From the NCBI GenBank assembly GCA_041671505.1, contig JBAZBK010000017.1, forward strand, positions 62,001 through 126,000: a DNA stretch of 64,000 nucleotides, given 5' to 3'. Shown here piece after piece: positions 25,998 through 34,297 of this stretch; position 1 is the stretch's first letter; every line of letters begins with the position of its first letter. The notes under the pieces were generated by a model that saw only the letters and a list, made by a program, of their open reading frames with translations, did not search any database and had not been told where the DNA came from. The position numbers and the translations under genes were made by a program. Source of the DNA: JACPDH01 sp041671505. GTDB taxonomy: Bacteria > Acidobacteriota > Thermoanaerobaculia > Gp7-AA8.

Positions 25998-26859
25998 AAT
26001 CGAAGAGATCAGACAGGCGGCGCTCGCCCGGGTGCGTGAAAACGCGCTCGAGGATGCGATAGCGCTGTTGGACGAAGCGATCGGCCTTGCCGACGATGAG
26101 GAAGCTCTCGAGCTCCTCACGATCAACAAGGCGGGCGTGCTGATCCAGATGGAAGTCGACGGACCCGAGGTTCAGCGCCTCCCGCAGATTCTCATGCGCC
26201 GGCGGAACCCGAAGCACACGTTCCTCGCTGCGTATAATCTCCAGCATCGCTATAGCCTGCTGAAGGACTTCAAGCGGTCGTGCAGCTACGGTCGCACAGC
26301 GCTCGAGGCTTCCGAGCATGTCGAAGAGACGTGGTGGAAGTTCGGCGTTCTCAACGAACTGGGCCGCGCGTACGAGCACGACTCGCGCATCCCGGAAGCG
26401 ATTCAGACCTACCGGGAAGCGCTCGCGATGTCCGACGCCTTCCCCGAAGAAGTCTTTGCGCGATCGTTTGCGACGCAGAACCTCGGGTACTGCCTCGTGG
26501 CCGAGGGTGAGCTCGAAGAAGGAATCGAGACGATTCACACGGCGATCGCGCTGATGCGCGAAGCAGGAGCCGAGGGTTACATCGCCGAGTCGTACATCGA
26601 CCTCTGCTACGGCTACCTCGAGCTTGGCGACCTTGACAACGCCCGCAAGTATGGCGAAGAAGGCCTCGCGAAAGCGTCCGAGACGCGCCAGGTGCGCAAC
26701 GCGCATTACCTCCTCGGAGAGGTTGCCTACAAACAGGGCGACGTCCCCGCGGCCGAATCGCACTTTGAACATCTCTCGAAGTTCTACCCTGATTTTCCGC
26801 AGCTCAAGAACGTGCTCCTGGCGCTCGACCTGAGGAAAATGGTCAACCTGAAACTCTGA
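25990..26859 (+). CDS. Tetratricopeptide-repeat protein coupled to the XRE regulator
   Basis: 289 residues, cytosolic, nearly all helical. About six TPR-like units are visible, e.g. WKFGVLNELGRAYEHDSRI, QNLGYCLVAEGELEEGIETI, YIDLCYGYLELGDLDNARKY and AHYLLGEVAYKQGDVPAAE. The ATG at 25990 follows a GGGGGGA ribosome site by about eight bases and overlaps the regulator's stop by 8 bp; GTG 25969 and ATG 25981 are possible alternatives. TPR proteins bind peptides or proteins. The coupling suggests it modulates the HTH protein, which is inference. Confidence 0.85.
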   Translation: MTRIEEIRQAALARVRENALEDAIALLDEAIGLADDEEALELLTINKAGVLIQMEVDGPEVQRLPQILMRRRNPKHTFLAAYNLQHRYSLLKDFKRSCSYGRTALEASEHVEETWWKFGVLNELGRAYEHDSRIPEAIQTYREALAMSDAFPEEVFARSFATQNLGYCLVAEGELEEGIETIHTAIALMREAGAEGYIAESYIDLCYGYLELGDLDNARKYGEEGLAKASETRQVRNAHYLLGEVAYKQGDVPAAESHFEHLSKFYPDFPQLKNVLLALDLRKMVNLKL

Positions 26860-26863
26860 GATC

Positions 26864-27913
26864 ATGAAACGCATTCTGCTCACGCTCGCTCTCGTTCTGG
26901 TCGCCTTCGGCGCCCAGGCACAGCTGCGCGTGAGCGACGTGCTGCTCACCGACGACGGTACGCTCTTCACGATCGACCGCGTGACGACCGCCGATCTCGA
27001 GCTCGAGAGCGGCGCCCCGCTCGACACGACCTCGACCAGCGTGCTTCGCCTTCGGGTCCAGCGCGCCGAGACGACGGAGACGATCATCGTTCCAGGCTCG
27101 CTGAACGGCGGAAGCCACATCGAGCCGACACTCGCCTGGGACGACGCCGACCGCCGCCTCTACATCTTCTGGCAGCGCATGCCGGGAATCGGCTCCAGCG
27201 AGCTTCTCTTCGCCTCCTGCAAGGATGGCGTCTGGAGCGGCGTCGAGACGTTCGACGGCGGCAACTGGCGTACCCGCTTCAACCTCAAGGTCACGCTCAC
27301 CCGCGTTGCCGAAACCCGGATGGAAGACGGTTCGACGACCACGCATCCGGCGCTCATCGCTCACGCGATCTGGTGGGAGCAGTGGGGCGACCACGAGTCG
27401 GCCCGTTACGCGATGCTCGAGCTCGAGCACGGCAGCGTTCGCAACGTGAAGACGTACGATCTCGCCGAGTTCCAGTCGAAGTTCGCCGCCCCCATCGAGC
27501 TCCCCGCGGACTACGACAAGAGCGTCTTCCGCACCGCGTTCATCTTCGACATGCCTGACGCCGACTCCGTCGACGTGCTGTACGCGAACTGGTACACGAA
27601 TCACTACCAGCTCGTAAACATCCGGCCAGTCACCGATGAAAAAGAAGGCACGCTCCACATCCCGATCGGCGTGACGCGCGACGAGTTCTCCCCGACGCCG
27701 ATTCGCATGCCCGATTCGAATTCGGCGCTCAAGGCGATGCGGCCGAATACGTCGACCGGAACGGTGGTGCTCTACACGCACTCCGGCAACACGCTCAATT
27801 ACGCCGAAGTTCGACGAGGCAACTGGACGAACGCGGGCGAGATCAAGCTCGACGACACTACGACGCTCGAGACCGCGCTCGAAGCGCTCCGCAAGCGCGC
27901 CGCCCAGCGTTAG
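26864..27913 (+). CDS. Secreted protein of unknown function
   Basis: 349 residues. A clear Sec signal peptide (MKRILLTLALVLVAFGAQAQ, cleavage after AQA) is followed by a beta-rich mature part with aromatic/Asp motifs (LAWDDADRRLYIFWQRMP, HAIWWEQWGDHES, YTHSGNTLNYAEVRRGNW) that look like beta-propeller blades, perhaps four or five. No catalytic motif recognised. It starts 4 bp after the TPR gene, so it is the third gene of the XRE-TPR unit and may be its regulated product. Confidence 0.78.
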   Translation: MKRILLTLALVLVAFGAQAQLRVSDVLLTDDGTLFTIDRVTTADLELESGAPLDTTSTSVLRLRVQRAETTETIIVPGSLNGGSHIEPTLAWDDADRRLYIFWQRMPGIGSSELLFASCKDGVWSGVETFDGGNWRTRFNLKVTLTRVAETRMEDGSTTTHPALIAHAIWWEQWGDHESARYAMLELEHGSVRNVKTYDLAEFQSKFAAPIELPADYDKSVFRTAFIFDMPDADSVDVLYANWYTNHYQLVNIRPVTDEKEGTLHIPIGVTRDEFSPTPIRMPDSNSALKAMRPNTSTGTVVLYTHSGNTLNYAEVRRGNWTNAGEIKLDDTTTLETALEALRKRAAQR

Positions 27914-28213
27914 CGCCCGGGAGGCGTTCGCCCCCCTCTCCTCTCTCCGCGTTCCATCACTCATCGCCCTCGCTTCGACGTGTGTCCGGATTTTGCCGTC
28001 CCGGGCGCGATCAGGCGTCAGGTCGCCGGCCGGACGCTGCCTCCTTCACCGAGCTCGCCCCCCGCCCTGTGAGTGCGACCGCGCAAATGGCGCACGCCCG
28101 CGCGCCCCTCGCGGGGCGTTCGTCGATCGACTCTGGTATCGTCCGCCGGAGCGCCGCGGGTACGGCGCGGGGTGGCGAGACCCGCCTTCGTCGCCGGGAA
28201 GAGGAGGTCCACG
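27914..28213. other. 300-bp non-coding gap
   Basis: No supported gene, RNA or strong terminator is seen. A GC-rich stretch precedes a good GAGGAGG ribosome site (28201-28207) for the dehydrogenase at 28214. Short frames here have base composition but no sequence features of genes. Confidence 0.5.
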
Positions 28214-28972
28214 ATGCAGATCGATCTCAGCGAGCGCGTTGTGCTGATCACGGGAGGATCCCGCGGAATCGGGAGGCGGGCCGCGCTTCTGCTCGGCTCG
28301 TGCGGCGCGAGCGTCGCGATCACCTACGCGACGAGACGCGATGCGGCCGACGAAGTGGTGGCGGCGATCGGAGCGGAACGGGCACTCGCAATCCGCGCAG
28401 ATGCAGGAGTGCCCGAAGACGTAAAGCGGATGGTCGACGAGACGATCGCGCGCTTCGGGAGGATCGACGTCCTCGTCAACAACTCCGCGATCCATTCGAT
28501 CAACTCGTTCGACGGAGACGATTACGACGCGTGGCAGCGCGGCTGGCGGCGAACGATCGAGGTGAACCTCTTCGGTGCCGCAAATGCGGCGTTCCTCGTG
28601 ATCCCCTGGATGAAAAAGCAGGGTGGAGGGAAGATCATCAACGTCGCCTCGCGCTCCGGCTTTCGGGGTGAGACGGAGTTCCCCGACTACGGCGCGTCGA
28701 AAGCGGGGATGATGAACCTCACGAAGTCGCTCGCGCGCACCCATGCGAAGCAGGGAATCATCGCGACCTGCGTCGCGCCCGGTTACGTGGAGACGGACAC
28801 GTCGGCGCACGATCTCGAGCGGTTCCGCGATCGGATCGAAGGCGAGATTCCGTTAGGGCGCGTCGCCCAGCCCGATGACGTCGCGAAGACGATTCTCTTC
28901 CTCGCTTCGCCTCTCTCGGATTACCTCGCGGGCGTGACGATCGACGTGAACGGCGGCTCGTACCTGCGCTGA
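28214..28972 (+). CDS. Short-chain dehydrogenase/reductase (3-oxoacyl-ACP reductase-like)
   Basis: 252 residues. Motifs: TGGSRGIGRRAA for the dinucleotide, NNSA in place of NNAG, active-site Ser in INVASRSG, YGASKAG with Tyr and Lys, and CVAPGYVETD. The end IDVNGGSYLR is typical of FabG-like SDRs. The ATG at 28214 has GAGGAGG six bases upstream; the longer frame from 28073 is non-coding. Substrate unknown. It faces the protease gene, stop to stop, with 48 bp between. Confidence 0.9.
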   Translation: MQIDLSERVVLITGGSRGIGRRAALLLGSCGASVAITYATRRDAADEVVAAIGAERALAIRADAGVPEDVKRMVDETIARFGRIDVLVNNSAIHSINSFDGDDYDAWQRGWRRTIEVNLFGAANAAFLVIPWMKKQGGGKIINVASRSGFRGETEFPDYGASKAGMMNLTKSLARTHAKQGIIATCVAPGYVETDTSAHDLERFRDRIEGEIPLGRVAQPDDVAKTILFLASPLSDYLAGVTIDVNGGSYLR

Positions 28973-29020
28973 CGGGCGCCTCGCGGACGTGCGCGATCTC
29001 CCGCGCCGCAGCGCGCGGGG

Positions 29021-32000
29021 CTAATCCCTCCGAGCGCCGCGCCGACGGGCTTTCTCGACCCTGTACGCCGGCTCCATCGTCATCACCGCCGAGTTTCCCG
29101 CCGCATCGACCAGCTCGATCCGCAGGTCGATCGCACCCTCGCGGAGCAGTGTCTCAGCCAGTCCCGCGCGCAGGATCATCCCCGCAGGCGTGCGGGCGGC
29201 CGAGGCATCGGCGTCTTCTCCTGTGACCTCTGCGGAGAGCTGGGTCCACGTCAGAGCTCCCGATCGGCGATAGAAGACGCTCCTCAGCACGAGCGAACCC
29301 GGCCGGTATACCGGCCCTTCGTACGCGAGGTCGTAGTCGCCCACCGAGAGAACGAGCGCGCCTGCGCCGTTCAACGGAAGCGAAGACGCATGACGCCCCT
29401 CCGCATCGAGTACGGCAAGCGACGTCACTGCGGGAGGTGACGAATCGCCTCGAGTCGAATCGAGTCCGAGACTGAGAGTCATGCGACCCGCGCCGCCGGC
29501 GACCGCGGTAACGGTGCTCAGGTCGACCTGGAACGCTCCGTCTCCTCCCAGAGGGATGAAGGGCTGCGCGAGCCCGATCGTGCCGCGTGCAGTCTCGACG
29601 CCCGCTCTCCTGACGACGAAGGAGCTCCGCGCCTGCGAGAGGCGGCGCAGATCGTTCCGATCGCCAGTGAACGTCAGCTCGCCGCTCAGGAACCCGCCAC
29701 TCACCCCGAGTATCGCGGAGATGTGCGATGGCCCATCCCCGAATACGAGCGGTTCGGTGCCCGGCGCGTCGACGGGCAGCGGCGCGGGGTCGAAGGAGCG
29801 CGCGCTGAAGAACTGCGTGTCGCGGAGGCGCAGGGGAGGGCTGATGTTCGTCGCGAGGCCCTGCAGCTCGGGGTGCTGCGTGTAGGCAAAGAGCTGCAGC
29901 GCGCTCCCGTAGTCGGGATGCACTTCGGGAGTCATCCACATCGTCCCCGTCCATTCGCGTGGCTGGTTCCGCACGTAGACGCCGAGCGGCGCGCGGCCGG
30001 CTTCCCCGGCGCTGCGCGTCACGTCTCGCGCGAGCACACCGACTTCCCTCCGCGATGCCTCCGCGGGGAATGAGAGGCGCACCTGCTTCGCGCGAAGCGC
30101 GTCGCCTCCGGTCGTCAGCATCCGATTCGATTCGATGCCGCGCAGCAGCGGATGCTGGACGATCACGAAGCGCGACGCCTCGCCGTCGAGGAAGCTCTCC
30201 GACGCGAGCAGCCCCCAGCGGGCGCTCTCCATCGACACGTGAAGCGTTCGCCCTGCCGACCGCGGCAACCCGATCGAAGGAAGAGGCGATCCGGCCGGGA
30301 GCAGAACGCGCACCTGAGGGTACCAGAGCCGGCTCTCGTCATCGACGATGGGCAACAGCACCCCTCTCTCGTCGACGGCGGAAAGCGTCACTTCGCGGTT
30401 TGCATCCTCCGGCACGAAGGCGAGCAGCCGGTCACCGTCGATCGCGACGCCCTCGCGCGTGATGACGCGCAGATCCCCGTCCCAGGACGAGACGAGCGTC
30501 AGGTCGTAGCTACCGGGGGCGAGCAGCGTCTCGACGGTGTTGGCGTCGACGATTGCGAACGAGGCTGCGCGCGGCTCGTTCGCGGTCCAATAAACGCCCG
30601 GAAACTCGAGGCCGTAGCTGACGCGTGCGCGACCGGCCCGCAGGAATGCCCAGGGGACACGGGTGACGGACTCCGACGACGCGATCTCGACGGTTCCCCC
30701 GAATGCAAACGAGGCCGATGCGGGGCTGCCTAACGCAGCGTTGTCCGCGGTCACGGTCACGCGCACGGCTCGCGATTCGCCGGCAGCGAGAACGGCCGCC
30801 TCCGAATCGAACGCGAACGACACCGCGGCGGGGTTGCCGACCGCGCGAAGCGTGAACGACCGCGAGGAGGCGGAATCGTTCGTGACGATGAGCTCGCGCG
30901 TCGACTCGTACACCGCACCGCGCGTCGCGTCGAGATCGAACTCGAGCGTCGCGGGCAGCGTCACAACCTCCGTCGATTTCGCTCGCACGAGGTCGACCCG
31001 CCCGCTCCCCTGGCTCATCACTTCCTCGCCGGTGACGGGCAGCGCCGAGCCGATGATCGCCGACCTGACGCGCGCCGGGCTCCAGGAAGGATTCCTCTCG
31101 ATCAGCAGCGCTGCGATACCGGCGACGTAAGGCGCCGCCATCGACGTTCCGCTCGACACGCGCGTTCCTCCGCCGGGAGCGGCCGACCTGATCCCGACGC
31201 CCGGCGCGAGAACTTCCGGCTTGATGGCGCCGGTCAACGTCGACGGGCCGCGCGAGCTGAACTCCGCGATGAGCCCGTCGCCATCATGCGCGCCCACGGC
31301 GATCGCCGTGCGCGCTGCGGCCGGGCTTCCGACGGCGTGATAGAGGCCCGAGTTCCCGGCGGCCGCGACGACGACGCTCCCTGCGATCGTCGCGCTGTCG
31401 ACGGCGCGGGAGAGAGGATCGTCCGGCGATCCCGGGCCTCCCAGGCTCAGGTTGATCACGTCGGCATGGTCGGACAGGTCGCCGTCGAGATTCGGATCGA
31501 CGGCGCGCTCGAGTGCCGCGAGGATCGCCGACGTCCGTCCCTTCCCGTTCTCGTCGAGCACCTTGTAAACGAGCAGCGACGCCTCGGGCGCCACGCCCGT
31601 CAGGCCGCCGCCGTTCGCCGCCACGATGCCGGCGACGTGCGTGCCGTGGCGAAAGTCGTCGTCCGGGTCCGCGTCTCCATTCACGAAGTCGTATCCGCCC
31701 GCGATGCGCCCGGCGAACGCCGGGTGAGTTGCGTCGATCCCCGAGTCGAGGAGCGCAATGACGACTCCCTTGCCGCCGGTCGCAGCCGACGCCGGCCTTG
31801 ACGAGGATGGCGACGCGTCTCCCACGGAAAAGGACCCGACCTCGACATCGGGATGAATCGAACGGACATACGGCAACGCGCGAAGAGCCTCGAGCGAGCC
31901 TCGGCGCGTCAGGCGAACGCTCGCGCCATGGAACGCGCGGAAGTACTCGAACTCGATCGACACCGTGTTCGCGGCACCGGGCGCCACGGTCTCGACCCGG

Positions 32001-32182
32001 CCCAGATCGTCGCGGAAGCGGGAGAGAGTCTCGGTCGATGACGCTGCGCTCCTGCTCGCCGAAGCGCGCGCGAGCGGAGGCTCCCTGAACTCGACGATGA
32101 AGCGCCCGTCCGCGGGTTGACCGAGAAGGGGTAATGCGAGAACTGCAAAGGCGCAGACGAAGATCGATCGTACGTGGTGCAT
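29021..32182 (-). CDS. Secreted subtilisin-like serine protease (S8)
   Basis: 1053 residues from ATG 32182, which begins a signal peptide (MHHVRSIFVCAFAVLALPLL). An I9-like propeptide covers about 25-115. The S8 domain (about 135-420) has the full triad: Asp146 (LLDSGID), His179 (RHGTHVAG) and Ser347 (SSGTSMAAP), with oxyanion Asn277 (AAAGNSG). The remaining 630 residues are beta-rich modules, first an Fn3-like segment as in large subtilases, then domains I cannot name. No sorting signal or membrane anchor is evident at the basic C-terminus (KARRRGARRD). It should be exported and cleave proteins outside the cell. A 27-residue upstream extension lacks a signal start. Confidence 0.92.
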   Translation of the reverse strand: MHHVRSIFVCAFAVLALPLLGQPADGRFIVEFREPPLARASASRSAASSTETLSRFRDDLGRVETVAPGAANTVSIEFEYFRAFHGASVRLTRRGSLEALRALPYVRSIHPDVEVGSFSVGDASPSSSRPASAATGGKGVVIALLDSGIDATHPAFAGRIAGGYDFVNGDADPDDDFRHGTHVAGIVAANGGGLTGVAPEASLLVYKVLDENGKGRTSAILAALERAVDPNLDGDLSDHADVINLSLGGPGSPDDPLSRAVDSATIAGSVVVAAAGNSGLYHAVGSPAAARTAIAVGAHDGDGLIAEFSSRGPSTLTGAIKPEVLAPGVGIRSAAPGGGTRVSSGTSMAAPYVAGIAALLIERNPSWSPARVRSAIIGSALPVTGEEVMSQGSGRVDLVRAKSTEVVTLPATLEFDLDATRGAVYESTRELIVTNDSASSRSFTLRAVGNPAAVSFAFDSEAAVLAAGESRAVRVTVTADNAALGSPASASFAFGGTVEIASSESVTRVPWAFLRAGRARVSYGLEFPGVYWTANEPRAASFAIVDANTVETLLAPGSYDLTLVSSWDGDLRVITREGVAIDGDRLLAFVPEDANREVTLSAVDERGVLLPIVDDESRLWYPQVRVLLPAGSPLPSIGLPRSAGRTLHVSMESARWGLLASESFLDGEASRFVIVQHPLLRGIESNRMLTTGGDALRAKQVRLSFPAEASRREVGVLARDVTRSAGEAGRAPLGVYVRNQPREWTGTMWMTPEVHPDYGSALQLFAYTQHPELQGLATNISPPLRLRDTQFFSARSFDPAPLPVDAPGTEPLVFGDGPSHISAILGVSGGFLSGELTFTGDRNDLRRLSQARSSFVVRRAGVETARGTIGLAQPFIPLGGDGAFQVDLSTVTAVAGGAGRMTLSLGLDSTRGDSSPPAVTSLAVLDAEGRHASSLPLNGAGALVLSVGDYDLAYEGPVYRPGSLVLRSVFYRRSGALTWTQLSAEVTGEDADASAARTPAGMILRAGLAETLLREGAIDLRIELVDAAGNSAVMTMEPAYRVEKARRRGARRD

Positions 32183-32316
32183 GCGTTGCTCAACTCTACG
32201 AAACCGCGAGCCATTCGTTTCCGGCTGTTGCGATTCCGTAATGGATCGAGAGATGTCCTCCACCCGAAGCGGTCGCGGGCACTGACGGGCGAGCAGCAGC
32301 GCGCTAAACGCGAAGA

Positions 32317-32340
32317 GCCCGGCGCATCTCTGCGCCGGGC
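32317..32340 (-). terminator. Hairpin terminator after atpE
   Basis: A perfect 10-bp stem (gcccggcgca with tgcgccgggc) with loop tctc lies 24 bp beyond the atpE stop, followed on the minus strand by tcttcgcgttt. The weak U tract makes this a probable rather than certain intrinsic terminator; it separates the nuo-atp operon from the protease gene. Confidence 0.65.
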
Positions 32341-32363
32341 CCGGGAAACCAACTGATCTCGTA

Positions 32364-32672
32364 TCAGAACTTGTGGATCATGAACGCGATGACGAGCGCG
32401 TAGATGACGAGCGACTCGATCAGCGCGAGACCGATGATCATCGCGAGACGGATCGCGCCGGCCGCGCCGGGGTTGCGGGCGATGCCTTCGCACGCCGCCG
32501 AGATCGCGCGGCCCTGGCCGATCGCGCCGGCCGCTGCCGCAACGCCGAGAACGAGCGCCGCGGAGAGAGCTCCCCACTTCACGCCGCCGCCGGCAACTTC
32601 TTCAGCCGCAAACATCGACGTCGCCATGCAGAGCACCACGAGCGTCATCAGGACGAGTTTCATATTCTTCAC
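32364..32672 (-). CDS. atpE: F0F1 ATP synthase subunit c
   Basis: 102 residues if started at GTG 32672, which has GGGAGG eight bases upstream; ATG 32663 is the alternative. A cleavable-looking leader (about 5-23, LVLMTLVVLCMATSMFAA) precedes the two-helix hairpin. Helix 1 has the glycine-rich VLGVAAAAGAIGQGRA, the loop is ARNPGA, and helix 2 carries the ion-binding carboxylate Glu86 in LIESLVIYALV. Gln53, Glu86, Ser87 and Tyr91 match residues of known Na+-binding c-rings, but the usual following Thr is Leu88. It forms the rotor ring with subunit a. Confidence 0.93.
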   Translation of the reverse strand: MKNMKLVLMTLVVLCMATSMFAAEEVAGGGVKWGALSAALVLGVAAAAGAIGQGRAISAACEGIARNPGAAGAIRLAMIIGLALIESLVIYALVIAFMIHKF

Positions 32673-32733
32673 TGCGGATTCCTCCCTTTTTGATTTCGAG
32701 AACTGTGAGAAACGATTCATTGCATCCGTTGTA

Positions 32734-33435
32734 TTAGTGTTCCTCGGCGACGGCGCCACCGATGTAGACCATCGTCATCATGATGAAGACGAACGCCTGG
32801 AGCGTGGCGCCGAAGATTCCGAGTCCCATCATCGGCCAGGGAACCACGAACGGGAGCATCCCCATGAAGATGCCGGTCGCCGTGTGCTCGCCGAAGATGT
32901 TGCCGAAGAGACGCATGCCGAGCGAAAGAACGCGGGCGAAGTTGCCGATCAGCTCGATCGGGAACATCAGCGGCGCGAGCCACCAGAGCGGACCGCAGAA
33001 ACTCTTCAGGTAGTGGATGAGCCCGTGCTTGCGAAGGCCCTGCACGTTGAAATAGATGAACGCGGTGATCGAAAGAGCGAAGGTCGTGTTCGGGTTTCCC
33101 GTCGGCGGCTGCAGGAAGAAGAAGAGCCCGAAGATGTTCGAGATGAAGATGAAGGTCGCGAATGCACCGATGATGTAGAGGTACTTGCCGCTCGCCCCGT
33201 GGCCGACGACTTCCTCGAGCAGACCCTTCAGACCACCGACGATGAACTCGAGAAAATGCTGAAATCCACCGGGCGATTCCTTGCTGAAATTGCGCGACGC
33301 AAGCGGGAAGATGATCGCGCTCAGCACGAGCACGAGCAGCGCCATCACGACGTGGTCGGGGATCTCGAAGCCGAGCCCCAGCTGCTTCGCGAGCGCGTTG
33401 ACAGGCCCGTAGAGTATCGAGGTCGAGTGTTCCAT
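32734..33435 (-). CDS. atpB: F0F1 ATP synthase subunit a
   Basis: 233 residues with five or six membrane helices. The essential Arg is in LSLGMRLFGNIFGEH, preceded by FPIELIGNFAR, and the C-terminal helix FGATLQAFVFIMMTMVYI is typical. It forms the ion half-channels facing the c-ring. It lies 5 bp after the AtpI-like gene and 61 bp before atpE. Confidence 0.95.
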   Translation of the reverse strand: MEHSTSILYGPVNALAKQLGLGFEIPDHVVMALLVLVLSAIIFPLASRNFSKESPGGFQHFLEFIVGGLKGLLEEVVGHGASGKYLYIIGAFATFIFISNIFGLFFFLQPPTGNPNTTFALSITAFIYFNVQGLRKHGLIHYLKSFCGPLWWLAPLMFPIELIGNFARVLSLGMRLFGNIFGEHTATGIFMGMLPFVVPWPMMGLGIFGATLQAFVFIMMTMVYIGGAVAEEH

Positions 33436-33440
33436 TCAGT

Positions 33441-33875
33441 TCATTCCGCCGCGCCAGGTCTGACGATCGAGTAGACCGCTTCGAGCATTACCGCGCCAAC
33501 GACGATCGAAAATCCGAGGATCACGCTGACGGGAGAAAACCTGGCGATGTAAATTGCAGCTCCGAGTGCGGCCCCCATGGCGACCAGCCGAGCGAACACC
33601 TGAATCCCGAGATTCCATGGGCTGATCCCGGGCGCAGGCTGGAGCAGACGATCAACGATCCTCTCCAGCCAGAGGTGGCCGATCATAACGACGAGGGCAC
33701 TGCAAGTCAACCCGAGAAAACCCCAAAAACCCTCGAAAATCAGGGCTCCTGCGGCAAATGCCACGTAGCACGCGAGTGCCTCGATCCGAAGCCTTCGGAG
33801 GAGCCCCGAAGGCGGTCCTCCGAGCGTGCCGAGGCGGCTCGATTCGGATTCGTCGTCACTCACGAGGGGGATCAT
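33441..33875 (-). CDS. atpI: AtpI-like ATP synthase accessory membrane protein
   Basis: 144 residues with a hydrophilic Ser/Glu N-terminus and four hydrophobic stretches (ACYVAFAAGALIFEGFWGFL to FSIVVGAVMLEAVYSIV). Sequence identity to AtpI is not strong by eye; the call rests on size, topology and place directly before atpB. AtpI proteins assist c-ring assembly or carry Mg2+. A palindromic repeat separates it from atpZ. Confidence 0.7.
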   Translation of the reverse strand: MIPLVSDDESESSRLGTLGGPPSGLLRRLRIEALACYVAFAAGALIFEGFWGFLGLTCSALVVMIGHLWLERIVDRLLQPAPGISPWNLGIQVFARLVAMGAALGAAIYIARFSPVSVILGFSIVVGAVMLEAVYSIVRPGAAE

Positions 33876-33888
33876 ATCCGAGAGTCAA

Positions 33889-34000
33889 TGTGGCGCAGGC
33901 ACTCCTGCCTGCGCGCCGCCGAAGGCGGCTCCGATCGACGCGGATCGTCCGATGAGTGCGGCGCTTCGCGCCGCGCGCAGACAGGAGTGTCTGCGCCACA
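33889..34000. repeat. REPIN-like double hairpin between atpI and atpZ
   Basis: Two inverted 27-bp arms (33889-33915 and 33974-34000) enclose a 58-bp spacer. Each arm is itself a hairpin: 33893-33914 has a perfect 9-bp stem (gcgcaggca/tgcctgcgc) around loop ctcc, and 33975-33996 has gcgcagaca/tgtctgcgc around ggag. The two differences between arms are complementary and keep both stems intact. It lies inside the predicted nuo-atp operon and may act as a processing or attenuation site. Same family as 47824-47934. Confidence 0.85.
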
Positions 34001-34011
34001 TCAGGTTGGCG

Positions 34012-34284
34012 TCACTCTCCATCCTTCTGGCTGCCCGCCGCGCGCTTCTCCTCTTGATCCGCTTTCGCGGCGAGGCGGAAGAGATTCGTGAACGCAGCGA
34101 TCAGGCCGAACGCGGTGAAGATCCAGGTCAGCCACGGCCCTGTTCCGAAGAGGCCATCCATCCAGTGGCCCCACAGATACCCGAGCCCCAGCGCGAGCGG
34201 GAACATGAAGCCGAGCGACGAGGCCTCGGCAAGTGCGCCGTAGCGGGCCCGCCGTGGCGGCGAGCCCTTGTCGGGAGCTTCCAT
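34012..34284 (-). CDS. atpZ: AtpZ/AtpI-family small membrane protein
   Basis: 90 residues, two membrane helices (SLGFMFPLALGLGYLWGHWMD and WIFTAFGLIAAFTNLFRLA), with the GYLWGHWMDG turn typical of AtpZ/putative F0F1-ATPase subunits. The charged tail ends in a Lys/Glu run. It starts 13 bp after nuoN, joining the ATP synthase genes to the complex I operon. Confidence 0.82.
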   Translation of the reverse strand: MEAPDKGSPPRRARYGALAEASSLGFMFPLALGLGYLWGHWMDGLFGTGPWLTWIFTAFGLIAAFTNLFRLAAKADQEEKRAAGSQKDGE

Positions 34285-34297
34285 CTCAGCGGCAAGT

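Noticed and set aside
33758..33955. Small frames containing AQALLPAR-type peptide at the REPIN-like repeats (also 47804-48064)
   Set aside because: The recurring peptide is a translation of the interspersed repeat, not a conserved protein.
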